Translations under genes and position numbers: made by a program | The notes under the pieces: model-generated | Seen by the model: the letters and a program-made list of their open reading frames with translations, nothing else | What the model was told of the DNA's origin: nothing | The model's database searches: none | Shown: piece by piece, positions 8,502-16,612 of the stretch | Layout of the letters: every line of letters begins with the position of its first letter | Numbering within the stretch: position 1 is the first letter of the stretch | Source of the DNA: Lysinibacillus sphaericus | GTDB lineage: Bacteria > Bacillota > Bacilli > Bacillales_A > Planococcaceae | Length of the DNA stretch: 64,000 nt | Assembly: GCF_002982115.1 (NCBI RefSeq) | Contig: NZ_CP019980.1 | Span: 3,418,001 to 3,482,000, forward strand | Direction: 5' to 3'

Positions 8502-9368
8502 TTAAATATATTTTTTAAATAATGATACATCATGAGTTGGATAAATTTCTTTTAGTAATTCAAGTGCAAGATTACGGTATTTAGACTGTAATAGATGCAT
8601 GTATATAGATAATCCTGAAGCTTCTATTTGCTGTGGCGTAATGCAAATATTCATTGTTGAATCGCCGTGCTGACTATAATACAAGCGTAATTCATCAAAT
8701 GCTGAATCTTCATATTGTAATAGATACAATATTGGCAGTGTTCTTTTTTTGTCTTGTAAATCTCTTTGTAAGTTTAATAAGTCGCCATAATCATTATTTA
8801 ACTGAGCAACCATTGCAATATAGTGTGCACTCATTTCAAGCTTTGCCGTATACTTTCCAGTTGCTAATACTTCTCCGAGCAATGAAGAAAGTGCTATTAA
8901 CGAGCCAGATTTCTTTTTAACAACAGCTTCATACATCTCTTCAGATGTAATCTCGTTTATTAGGTCATGATGCTGACCATCAACTGCTTGAAGTAAGTAA
9001 TGGCAAAATAAACGGGTAACCTCACTTTTATAAGGTATTTCCACCTTTTGTAGCTCCAACATAACGATACTAACGAAAGCTGTCGAAGCATTAAGCAATA
9101 CATTCCCCTCTATCCCCCATTTTGATTCATCACCGTCTTCGATATCATCAACAATATCTGTAAAAAGAATCCAAAGTTCTAAAAGATTAAAAACTTCTTG
9201 GATAGATTTCGTTAATATACCGCCATTCAATTGAAAATGTAATTTACTTAAATCACTAAAATCACCACCTTCATGTTGATCTAACAAGTAGGTTAAACAA
9301 CGGCTAAACTCATCCGATAGTTGATAATTACTGACAATTCGCCTTAATGATTGTTTTATTTCTTCCAT
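8502..9368 (-). CDS. comQ: ComQ-like isoprenyl transferase
   Basis: Polyprenyl-synthetase-fold protein of about 288 residues. The first aspartate-rich motif is DDIED (residues 74-78 of the chosen start) and the second is NNDYGD near residue 190. It sits 12 bp before comX in a comQ-comX-comP-comA order, which identifies it as the enzyme that attaches a farnesyl or geranyl group to the ComX tryptophan rather than a housekeeping prenyl synthase. Start is the second of two adjacent ATGs behind AAGGTGA. Confidence 0.88.
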   Translation of the reverse strand: MEEIKQSLRRIVSNYQLSDEFSRCLTYLLDQHEGGDFSDLSKLHFQLNGGILTKSIQEVFNLLELWILFTDIVDDIEDGDESKWGIEGNVLLNASTAFVSIVMLELQKVEIPYKSEVTRLFCHYLLQAVDGQHHDLINEITSEEMYEAVVKKKSGSLIALSSLLGEVLATGKYTAKLEMSAHYIAMVAQLNNDYGDLLNLQRDLQDKKRTLPILYLLQYEDSAFDELRLYYSQHGDSTMNICITPQQIEASGLSIYMHLLQSKYRNLALELLKEIYPTHDVSLFKKYI

Positions 9369-10095
9369 CATTCACCTTACCAATTATTTATTTTAATTGC
9401 GATTTGGCTTTGAGCTACTTCTAACAATCAAAATGAATAGTTAACAATGCAGATATTCTTGGTGTTTGACTTCGGGTATTTCAAGTAAATATTACTTCCA
9501 CCTTCAAATAACAAAGAAGTTGTGCTTCCTAGAATGAACAAAAGGCAGCGCACATATTGCTAAGAATTCATTACATTAAACATACTTAATTTTGACTGTT
9601 ATGTATCACCACTTTCAAACGGCATCAGAGGCATAAATAATAAAGGTGATTTCGCTCTTTTGCATGAATGGAAAAGACCATCTATTTACAATCTGTTGAA
9701 GAGCTAATCAATTAAAATTGTCATCTACGACTCATGACAGTTATCCTTTTTTCCAATCATTAACTATTATACCTAAAATACTAAAATTGTAAATATATTC
9801 ATAAATATTAATACCTATTAACAATATAATGCATTAATTTACATAATTCCGCAACTATAGTTTCATAAATTTTATTAGTACAAATATAGCAAGAAAGAAT
9901 TTAAGTAACTCACTATAAATGCTGTATTTCACAAAGGATACGCTCTATTGCAGGTAAAAATAAATTAAAAGGAATGTTACACAGTGTAAAGAAGTTTTCA
10001 ATAGGTGACTGCATTATTGTTTCTATATGAGGGACAGCCTCAAAATCAGCTATAAACATCAAGACGAGAAAGGCAATATCGCCGGATTTTTTTAG

Positions 10096-10194
10096 TTTTG
10101 GGAAGAAGCTATTCTGGAGACTATAAATACAAGAATTAAAATATTAGTAGAAGATACATTTCAAAGAGGAGGAAATCATAAGGAAATACTATAA
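10096..10194 (+). pseudogene. short remnant of an unidentified gene
   Basis: An open stretch of 32 codons with no start, bounded upstream by a stop, ending ...EDTFQRGGNHKEIL. It reads like a protein C-terminus and is followed 25 bp later by a terminator-like hairpin. I do not recognise the family; it may be chance coding. Confidence 0.3.
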
Positions 10195-10218
10195 ATCTAA
10201 GCACAATTCAGTTAGAAG

Positions 10219-10254
10219 GGCATCAAGAGTGGATTCCACTTCTTGATGCCTTTT
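10219..10254 (+). terminator. terminator-like hairpin
   Basis: Stem GGCATCAAGAGTGG pairing with CCACTTCTTGATGCC around a 3-base loop with one bulge, followed by TTTT on the plus strand. No intact plus-strand gene now precedes it, consistent with a decayed gene upstream. Confidence 0.6.
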
Positions 10255-10303
10255 GTCCATACTCTGAGCATGTTACCATGCTTTCTACCATACAAAGTAA
10301 GAT

Positions 10304-11740
10304 TTAGTAAGCGCGGGCAAACCAAACTGTATGTTGTGCTTCTTTCCCACAATGAATGCAAGTATGCTTTGTAACTGGTGGGTTAAATGGTATATTACGA
10401 GTTGTAAATTTTGTTTCTTCTTTTACCTTTTCTTCACACGCATCATCTCCACACCAACCCGCTAAAATCCAACCTGGGATTGTTTCATTTTGTTCAGATT
10501 GAGCTAAATGCTGTTTTAACTGTTCCATTGAATCGATATGGGTATGCGAGTTGTTTGCACGGAAAGCTTTTGCTTTTTCAAATAGTCGCGTTTGCATCGT
10601 TTCAAGTTCTGTTTCTATGCTTTCAACAATTGTGTCTAAAGAAACAGTTACTTTTTCTTCTTCATCACGGGCTTTCATTAAGCTTTGCTGATTTTCTAAA
10701 TCACGTGGCCCCAATTCAATACGCACAGGTACACCTTTTAGCTCCCATTCATTAAACTTATAACCAGGTGATTGGTCTGAATCATCAAGACGCACACGAA
10801 TGCCCTTTGCTTTTAACGTTGCAAAAATTTCATCTAATTTCTCGATAATCTTAGTGTTCTTTTTCCACGGACCAACTGGGATTAACACAACTTGCGTTGG
10901 AGCGATTCTTGGCGGTAAAACAAGACCTTGTTCATCACCATGCACCATAATAACAGAACCGATTAAACGGGTAGACGTACCCCATGATGTTGTATGCACA
11001 TGGACATGTTTATTTTCTTTATTTAAATATTTGATATCAAAAGCTTCGGCAAATTTCGTACCTAAATAATGAGATGTCCCTGCTTGTACGGCCTTGCCAT
11101 CCTTCATCATCGCTTCAATCGAAAATGTATCAACTGCTCCGGCAAAACGTTCTGATGGCGTTTTTTGCCCATCATAGACAGGAATGGCTAACAGTCCTTC
11201 GACAACTTCTTTATAAATAGCTAACATTTGCATTGTTTCTTTGCGTGCATCTTCTTCATCGACATGCGCCGTATGACCTTCTTGCCATAAAAATTCTGAA
11301 GTACGGATAAACGGTAGCGTTTTCTTTTCCCAACGGAATACATTGGCCCATTGATTGATTAAAACAGGAAGGTCTCGATAACTTTTAATCCAATTAGAAT
11401 ACAAATGTCCAATCATTGTTTCCGAAGTTGGGCGCAGCGCTAAACGCTCTTCTAATTGTTCACCTGCCGCTTCGGTCACCCAAGGAAGCTCTGGTGAAAA
11501 TCCTTCAATATGATCCTTTTCCTTTTGGAAAAAAGATTCTGGAATGAGCATTGGGAAGTAGGCATTGCGGTGCCCTGTTTCCTTAAAACGCTTATCCATC
11601 TCCGCTTGAATATGCTCCCACAGTTCATAGCCGTCTGGTTTAAAGGCAATACAACCACGAACCGGCGTATAATCCATTAAATCCGCCTTTTGTATCGTTT
11701 CCACATACCATTTTGAAAAATCATTTGTTTTTTGAGACAT
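10304..11740 (-). CDS. proS: prolyl-tRNA synthetase, short (archaeal/eukaryotic-like) form
   Basis: Class II synthetase charging tRNA-Pro. It has 478 residues and lacks the insertion domain of the roughly 570-residue bacterial ProRS. Motif 2 and neighbours are visible (LALRPTSETMIGHLYSNWIKSYRDLP, FRWEKKTLPFIRTSEFLWQEGHTAH), with the anticodon domain (VVLIPVGPWKK) and a Cys-rich tail (CGDDACEEK, CIHCGKEA). Some Bacillales carry both forms, so this may be a second ProRS induced under proline shortage; the window cannot settle that. It is monocistronic behind a proline T-box. Confidence 0.95.
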   Translation of the reverse strand: MSQKTNDFSKWYVETIQKADLMDYTPVRGCIAFKPDGYELWEHIQAEMDKRFKETGHRNAYFPMLIPESFFQKEKDHIEGFSPELPWVTEAAGEQLEERLALRPTSETMIGHLYSNWIKSYRDLPVLINQWANVFRWEKKTLPFIRTSEFLWQEGHTAHVDEEDARKETMQMLAIYKEVVEGLLAIPVYDGQKTPSERFAGAVDTFSIEAMMKDGKAVQAGTSHYLGTKFAEAFDIKYLNKENKHVHVHTTSWGTSTRLIGSVIMVHGDEQGLVLPPRIAPTQVVLIPVGPWKKNTKIIEKLDEIFATLKAKGIRVRLDDSDQSPGYKFNEWELKGVPVRIELGPRDLENQQSLMKARDEEEKVTVSLDTIVESIETELETMQTRLFEKAKAFRANNSHTHIDSMEQLKQHLAQSEQNETIPGWILAGWCGDDACEEKVKEETKFTTRNIPFNPPVTKHTCIHCGKEAQHTVWFARAY

Positions 11741-11921
11741 CTTCTTTTCCTCCTATTTTGAAAAATCTATTTTGCTTCGGCAAAATTGCATCTGATTTTT
11801 TTCGAGCCTGCTCAAATAGCTCCTTTTAAAATCTGTGATACCCACAGGGACATTTAACTTAATTTGGCATGCATCCATATATTTCGTCTTCATCGCCTAG
11901 CTAATGCTAAATCAAGTTCAT

Positions 11922-12145
11922 AAAAAAAGCATAAAGCATCCTAATAAAGGACGTCTTTACGCTAGTTGACGTGGTACCACCTTAGTTCGGCATAATATGC
12001 ATATTACGCCCTCTAAACGTTTGTAACGAAACGACTCGGTTAGTTGTTAACTGACATCTCCGTGGTAGGGTTCAATAAGAAGGGGTGCTATAGCTCTCAG
12101 CCTAGGCTATATTTTCTGTTTCACAATTCTTATTTACTTAGTCAC
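11922..12145 (-). promoter_or_regulatory. T-box riboswitch, proline-specific
   Basis: Leader of proS on the minus strand. The T-box core, complement of 11970-11983, reads AAGGTGGTACCACG. A terminator stem with a T-run is at 11922-11963. Upstream, the Stem I specifier loop shows an AGTA motif on its 5' side and GAA followed by CCC on its 3' side, so the specifier is CCC (12070-12068), a proline codon. Uncharged tRNA-Pro should stabilise the antiterminator and raise proS expression. Confidence 0.92.
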
Positions 12146-12387
12146 ATCATCGATTGTATATGTATACATTAATATACCAATTTGCTAAATGTAATTCAAT
12201 CATTACGATAGGTAATTGAATGATAAAATATAGTTAGTAATACTACGCTAGCTCTTGTATCATCCTACCCAAGTTCTCCTATTTTTAATAAATGCTTTAC
12301 TAAAATAAATACCAACATTAAAACATTTTGATGTTTTCATTAAATCAAGTAGAATGAGTTTGAAACACTTATATGAAAGGTGATTAT

Positions 12388-12744
12388 ATGCAACGTCAAC
12401 TAACAGAAAAATTATGGCGTGAAGAAAAATATCGCGTCATGTTCCATAGCCAAAAGCATTACAATCAACTCCGTCTGGCAATGCGCGACATGATGAGCCA
12501 TGAGCAAATTAAACAATTAATCGAAGTTGCATTACAACAAACGCCAACTGAAGGCAGCATGCGCAATGCCTGTCAGCATATGTGGGGGTATTTCCGTAAA
12601 GTAGCCTCAATAGAAGAAAAACGAACATACGAGCAATTGCTTCTTACTTATCGAATACCAGCGCTTCTTTGTTTTTTACAACAATTAGCCATTCAATATA
12701 ACGTTACTTATTTACGTGAAAGTACTATTTTACAAATACAGTAG
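12388..12744 (+). CDS. DUF1722 (YbgA-like) protein
   Basis: Small protein of 118 residues, predicted cytosolic. The segment EEKYRVMFHSQKHYNQLRL resembles the start of the DUF1722/YbgA domain, which also occurs fused to DUF523. I chose the ATG at 12388 because AAAGGTGA lies just upstream and overlaps the alternative start at 12373. The biochemical role is unknown. The BRCT gene follows 72 bp later on the same strand. Confidence 0.75.
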   Translation: MQRQLTEKLWREEKYRVMFHSQKHYNQLRLAMRDMMSHEQIKQLIEVALQQTPTEGSMRNACQHMWGYFRKVASIEEKRTYEQLLLTYRIPALLCFLQQLAIQYNVTYLRESTILQIQ

Positions 12745-12816
12745 AAGTAGTTATTGCCTTTATGCAAGTCTACAAATCAACACCCCTCTTACTATCAAGC
12801 TCTTAGGAGAATCTAT

Positions 12817-13164
12817 ATGAACACCAATAAGGACAACAATGACGTTATCTTTCTTACTAATCCAACAGAACGTATAATGCATCCATTTTATAATAAACAA
12901 ATCGTCTTTACAGGGGCTCTTTCCACGATGACACGCGCAGAAGCTGCAAAAAAAGCACGAGCTTGTGGCGGTTTAATGCAAGGGGCAGTCACTAAGGACA
13001 CCGCTTTTGTTATTCTCGGTCATAACCGACGAGGCAAAAGCACGAAACATTTAAAAGCAGAGCAACTCATCCAACTTGGACACGACATTCAAATTATTGC
13101 TGAAGATGATTTTATTTGGCTTATTTCCATGCAAAAAGAGTATATACCATCTTCTTTACAATAA
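12817..13164 (+). CDS. single BRCT-domain protein
   Basis: Protein of 115 residues, nearly all one BRCT domain: YNKQIVFTGALSTMTRAEA, GGLMQGAVTKDTAFVILG and a C-terminal helix. BRCT domains bind DNA ends or phosphopeptides and usually sit in NAD-dependent ligase or DnaQ-like nucleases; here there is no catalytic partner in the chain. The start at 12817 follows TAGGAGA; 21 upstream in-frame codons look non-coding. Function unknown, possibly DNA repair. Confidence 0.8.
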   Translation: MNTNKDNNDVIFLTNPTERIMHPFYNKQIVFTGALSTMTRAEAAKKARACGGLMQGAVTKDTAFVILGHNRRGKSTKHLKAEQLIQLGHDIQIIAEDDFIWLISMQKEYIPSSLQ

Positions 13165-13240
13165 CTGCTACTTTGAACTAGCGAACTGCCACAAGCTTGA
13201 CTATGAACACCGTATAGACGGAACAAATGTAATCTCCTAC

Positions 13241-13294
13241 ATAAAAACACGTTGACCAGCTGCGCATCACCGCATCCAATCAACGTGTATTTTA
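13241..13294 (-). terminator. terminator of the cyclophilin gene
   Basis: Stem ACACGTTGA (13247-13255) with TCAACGTGT (13280-13288), followed on the minus strand by TTTTTAT. It lies 14 bp past the cyclophilin stop. Confidence 0.75.
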
Positions 13295-13307
13295 ATGTGA
13301 TTATTTA

Positions 13308-13958
13308 CTATTTTTGCACTACTGGTGCAGGATAGTCAAAGCCCTTTGTATCCACTTCGACTTTTTTCATGATTTGATCTTCTAATGGCTTATCTGTGGC
13401 ATCACGTTCCACAGCAACGATTTCATCTACCGTTTCCATTCCTTCAATCACTTTGCCAAATGCAGCATATTGTTTATCAAGATGTGACGCTTCTTCTGTC
13501 ATAATAAAAAATTGAGAGCCCGCAGAATTTAGGTCGTCGTTTGTCCGTGCCATTGAAATGACACCGCGTTCATGTTTTAAATTATTTTCAAAGCCATTCT
13601 CAGTAAACTCACCTTTAATCGAATAATCGGGACCACCTGATCCATTTCCTGAAGGATCGCCCCCTTGAATCATAAAGCCAGGAATTACACGATGAAAAAT
13701 AAGTCCATCATAAAATCCTTTGTTTACTAAGGAAATAAAGTTTGCCACTGTATTCGGCGCTACTTTAGGTTCTAGTTCAACCACAATTTTTTTATCATCG
13801 TTCATTGTAATCGTCACAATTGGATTTTCTTTCACAGCCGATGCATAATCTACTTTTTCTTCCGCTGTCTTCTCCTCTTTTGACGTCCCACAACCCGTCA
13901 CAATAAAAACTACTGCCATTAGGCTAAAAACAACATACAATACTCTAGATTGTGCCAA
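13308..13958 (-). CDS. cyclophilin-type peptidyl-prolyl isomerase lipoprotein
   Basis: Surface-anchored peptidyl-prolyl cis-trans isomerase, likely a folding helper outside the membrane. The N-terminus is a lipoprotein signal with lipobox VTGC. The cyclophilin domain fills the rest: IFHRVIPGFMIQGGDPSGNGSGGP (Arg-Val-Ile-Pro catalytic segment), FENNLKHERGVISMA and SQFFIMTEEASHLD. An in-frame GTG at 13970 directly abuts AGGGA, so I favour the TTG at 13958; the exact start is uncertain. Confidence 0.92.
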   Translation of the reverse strand: MAQSRVLYVVFSLMAVVFIVTGCGTSKEEKTAEEKVDYASAVKENPIVTITMNDDKKIVVELEPKVAPNTVANFISLVNKGFYDGLIFHRVIPGFMIQGGDPSGNGSGGPDYSIKGEFTENGFENNLKHERGVISMARTNDDLNSAGSQFFIMTEEASHLDKQYAAFGKVIEGMETVDEIVAVERDATDKPLEDQIMKKVEVDTKGFDYPAPVVQK

Positions 13959-14028
13959 TAGTCTTTCCACTCCCTATATCAGTTTATTAAAGTATATAAC
14001 TATGAGATTATTCATCACAACTTTAAAC

Positions 14029-14862
14029 TTACAAATGAATAGTAAAAACAGCGATTTCAGGCGGAACCATAAAACGAGCAGCGATTCTAGACGTGCCAAT
14101 ACCCGTATTGACATAAAGCTGCATGCCATTGTCTTTATTAATCGTATAAAATCCATCATCATATTTTTCAGCCAACGACGTCTTTATAGTTTTCATAAAG
14201 GGAATCCTTATTTGCCCTCCATGACTATGTCCAGCTAACAGCAAATTAACAGAAGTATCTTGTAAAAGCTCTGCCATATCTGGCTCATGCATCAGTACAA
14301 TTTCATAATCATACGTATCATCCATTTGCGATAGCAATAGGTCTATATCCGGCTTTCCAAGTAAACCATCATCCATTCCTCCGATAAATAGCTTTTTATC
14401 ATTCGTAACGGGAACCGTAACGCCACTATTATTCAATAATGTAAACCCAGCATTCGTTAATAAATCTTCATATATTTTAAAAGCTCCGCCACCATAATCG
14501 CGATTTCCCCATACAGCAAATTTTCCAACCGTCGCGTTAAGTTGCGATAAACTATCAGTGACTTCTTGTTTTTTTGGAAACGTAGAAAAATTTTCGAATA
14601 AATCCCCTGTAAACACAATCATATCAGGCGAAATTTGATTAATCTTTTCGACTAAACGATTTAATTGATTGACGGTATATGTTTCACTAACTTGAATATC
14701 TGATATTTGAACTATTTTAACTGATGCGCCTTTGTCTTCATTTAAATGATACGAATGAACGACGAGCATCTTTGGTTCAATTTTAAAAGCGTATCCTACA
14801 AGTAAACCTATTAATACTACGACTAATAAAACGATTTTTACAACTCTTTTAAAGTTCTTCAT
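14029..14862 (-). CDS. membrane-anchored metallophosphoesterase (YkuE/YaeI-like)
   Basis: Calcineurin-like phosphoesterase, 277 residues. A single N-terminal helix near residues 8-26 anchors it. Metal-binding motifs are seen in order: QISDIQV, VFTGDLFE, VWGNRD, and the final LLAGHSHGGQIRIP. Family members act on cell-envelope lipids or phospho-compounds; the substrate cannot be read here. Confidence 0.9.
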   Translation of the reverse strand: MKNFKRVVKIVLLVVVLIGLLVGYAFKIEPKMLVVHSYHLNEDKGASVKIVQISDIQVSETYTVNQLNRLVEKINQISPDMIVFTGDLFENFSTFPKKQEVTDSLSQLNATVGKFAVWGNRDYGGGAFKIYEDLLTNAGFTLLNNSGVTVPVTNDKKLFIGGMDDGLLGKPDIDLLLSQMDDTYDYEIVLMHEPDMAELLQDTSVNLLLAGHSHGGQIRIPFMKTIKTSLAEKYDDGFYTINKDNGMQLYVNTGIGTSRIAARFMVPPEIAVFTIHL

Positions 14863-15155
14863 TCGACTGCGAATGCCCCTTTCAAACTGATAGGTGCGTA
14901 TTAAGCTCTTTTCACAACTGAAAAGGTACTAAAAAAGAACGTGCACCCAACCGATGCTCGCTCTTTGTTTATGTTGATTTAACTAAATCAGACCTTATGG
15001 TAAAACGAATATACGAGTCTACTACCACCACTCCATACTGTAAATCATTTTTATCGAAGATGCCATACATTATTACCGAAAAATTGCTAAAGCTATAGGG
15101 TTTTAAAGTATCACTTATGTATAATAGAGGAAAGTCATATTAAGGACGTGGTACA

Positions 15156-15965
15156 ATGCGAATCGAAAGAGTCAGTATTCCTAAATCGGCACAGCCTATA
15201 ATTAGTACATCTAGTAAAGGCGACCAATCAAAATGGCGTATTGGTGACAAATGGGTAAAACAAAATGCTCGTGGCTATGAGGGTCATGCAGAAGTATTGG
15301 CGACTCTTGTACTTAGCTGCTCCTGTTTGCCTATCAACCGCTACGTTCAATACTTTCCTTGTGAAATTGAATTACCTGATGGTGAAATGACTAAAGGATG
15401 TTATTCATATGATTTTCGTGGAGATTTACAAGAAGTTACACTCGAACGGTTATTTGAGGCAAATTTCACCTCAACTGATGCTATTACTACGGACAAGACA
15501 CTATCAACAGCAGAGAAATTTCAGCAACTATCTGCACAAATTGAAAGCTTTACAGGGCGTAACGTACGAAAAGAATTGGCACAATTATTTGCTTTTGATG
15601 CACTCATTTTAAATGAAGACCGTCATACAAATAACATCCTTTTTTTGTATGACCCTAAGCATAAATCATGGTCACTCGCCCCTATTTTTGACAATGGGCT
15701 AAGCCTATTATCTGATGAAAAAGATTATGCACAAGGTAAACCGATTTCCATTTTAAAACGAAAAGTAAAAGCAAAGCCACTTAATTCATCGTTTGCAAAG
15801 CAACTTTCACTTTATGACGGCCCACCGTTTATTAATAAAAAGCTTTTAATGGCACGCCTGGAAGATAATCCTTTAGATTTTGGCCGTGCAAAAACCGTTT
15901 TACTATCACAACTGAACGACCCTATATTTCAAAAGTTATGGATAGAAGGTGATAATGATGATTGA
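15156..15965 (+). CDS. HipA-like protein kinase
   Basis: Kinase-fold protein of 269 residues resembling the C-terminal catalytic part of HipA. It shows a candidate ATP-binding Lys35 (DKWVKQN), the helix-C Glu45 (GHAEVLA), the catalytic loop LNEDRHTNN (Asp155, Asn160) and the metal motif IFDNG (Asp179). HipA kinases phosphorylate translation factors such as aminoacyl-tRNA synthetases and act as growth-arrest toxins. No HipB-like DNA-binding antitoxin is adjacent. Instead a small gene overlaps its 3' end, suggesting a two-component module. Toxicity is inferred. Confidence 0.78.
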   Translation: MRIERVSIPKSAQPIISTSSKGDQSKWRIGDKWVKQNARGYEGHAEVLATLVLSCSCLPINRYVQYFPCEIELPDGEMTKGCYSYDFRGDLQEVTLERLFEANFTSTDAITTDKTLSTAEKFQQLSAQIESFTGRNVRKELAQLFAFDALILNEDRHTNNILFLYDPKHKSWSLAPIFDNGLSLLSDEKDYAQGKPISILKRKVKAKPLNSSFAKQLSLYDGPPFINKKLLMARLEDNPLDFGRAKTVLLSQLNDPIFQKLWIEGDNDD

Positions 15966-16344
15966 TTTTATGAAATTTGATGTCATGTGGATGGACGAGG
16001 TAATTGCTTCCGTAGATTTAAAGCCAGCTAATGGTGGTACACCTTATGTTGTTAATTATATTGAAGATTTCAATAAGCAGTTTTCACCAAACATGGAAGG
16101 GCATATTACCCTCGAAGAATTAGAACGTTGGTTGAAATGGCGGACTTTCCCCCCTACTCGTATGAATGCACAGGAACTTCTTGAAAGTCTAGGTTTACAA
16201 GCCTATAATCGCTGGGGCATTGTCCGTAAAACACATGGCGTTATGGCAGATGACGAGATTTGGTTACGCTTTAAAGGTGAAACATTGACACATCGAGATG
16301 TCTGTTTACGTAAAGATTTATACTACCCTGATTTGGAAACATAA
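15958..16344 (+). CDS. small partner protein of the HipA-like kinase, unknown
   Basis: Protein of 128 residues that I cannot assign to a known family. It is soluble and slightly acidic, rich in Trp (LERWLKWRTFPPTR, YNRWGIVRK, DEIWLRFKG). It starts 8 bp before the kinase stop; AGAAGGTG inside the kinase gene is its ribosome binding site, so the two are translationally coupled. Such overlap is typical of toxin-antitoxin or enzyme-inhibitor pairs. Three-part HipBST systems split off a small HipA N-subdomain, but there the small gene comes before the kinase. A role as inhibitor or substrate is a guess. Confidence 0.7.
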   Translation: MIDFMKFDVMWMDEVIASVDLKPANGGTPYVVNYIEDFNKQFSPNMEGHITLEELERWLKWRTFPPTRMNAQELLESLGLQAYNRWGIVRKTHGVMADDEIWLRFKGETLTHRDVCLRKDLYYPDLET

Positions 16345-16361
16345 TGGAGAATAGCTATTAA

Positions 16362-16481
16362 TTAAGTATTTGGCCAAACTTTGCAATCGCTTTCGAGCAG
16401 CCATTTATGCTCGGCTTCAAATATCCGTTCTGTCCATGGGGCATTTTCTGCTATTGCAATAAATATTTTTTTGCAAAAAAT
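16362..16481 (-). pseudogene. possible C-terminal gene remnant
   Basis: Minus-strand open stretch of about 40 codons ending ...WLLESDCKVWPNT and a stop, with no start and a stop immediately upstream. Codon content looks protein-like (IAIAENAPWTERIF). Family not recognised. Confidence 0.3.
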
Positions 16482-16612
16482 ATTCTAACCATACAATTTT
16501 TAATCCTTGAAACAGCGAATTAAGTGTTGGATTAAAATGATAACCCTCCACTATAACACCAACGAGATTCTTTTTGATAAACTGGGTGAATATTTGAGAT
16601 GGAGGGATTCTT

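Larger units (their letters stand above)
9372..10303. other. long AT-rich gap upstream of comQ
   Basis: About 930 bp with no intact gene. It should hold the comQ promoter, but I could not fix one with confidence. A short coding remnant (10096-10194) and a plus-strand hairpin (10219-10254) lie near its right end, so the region probably once held a gene on the plus strand. Confidence 0.6.
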
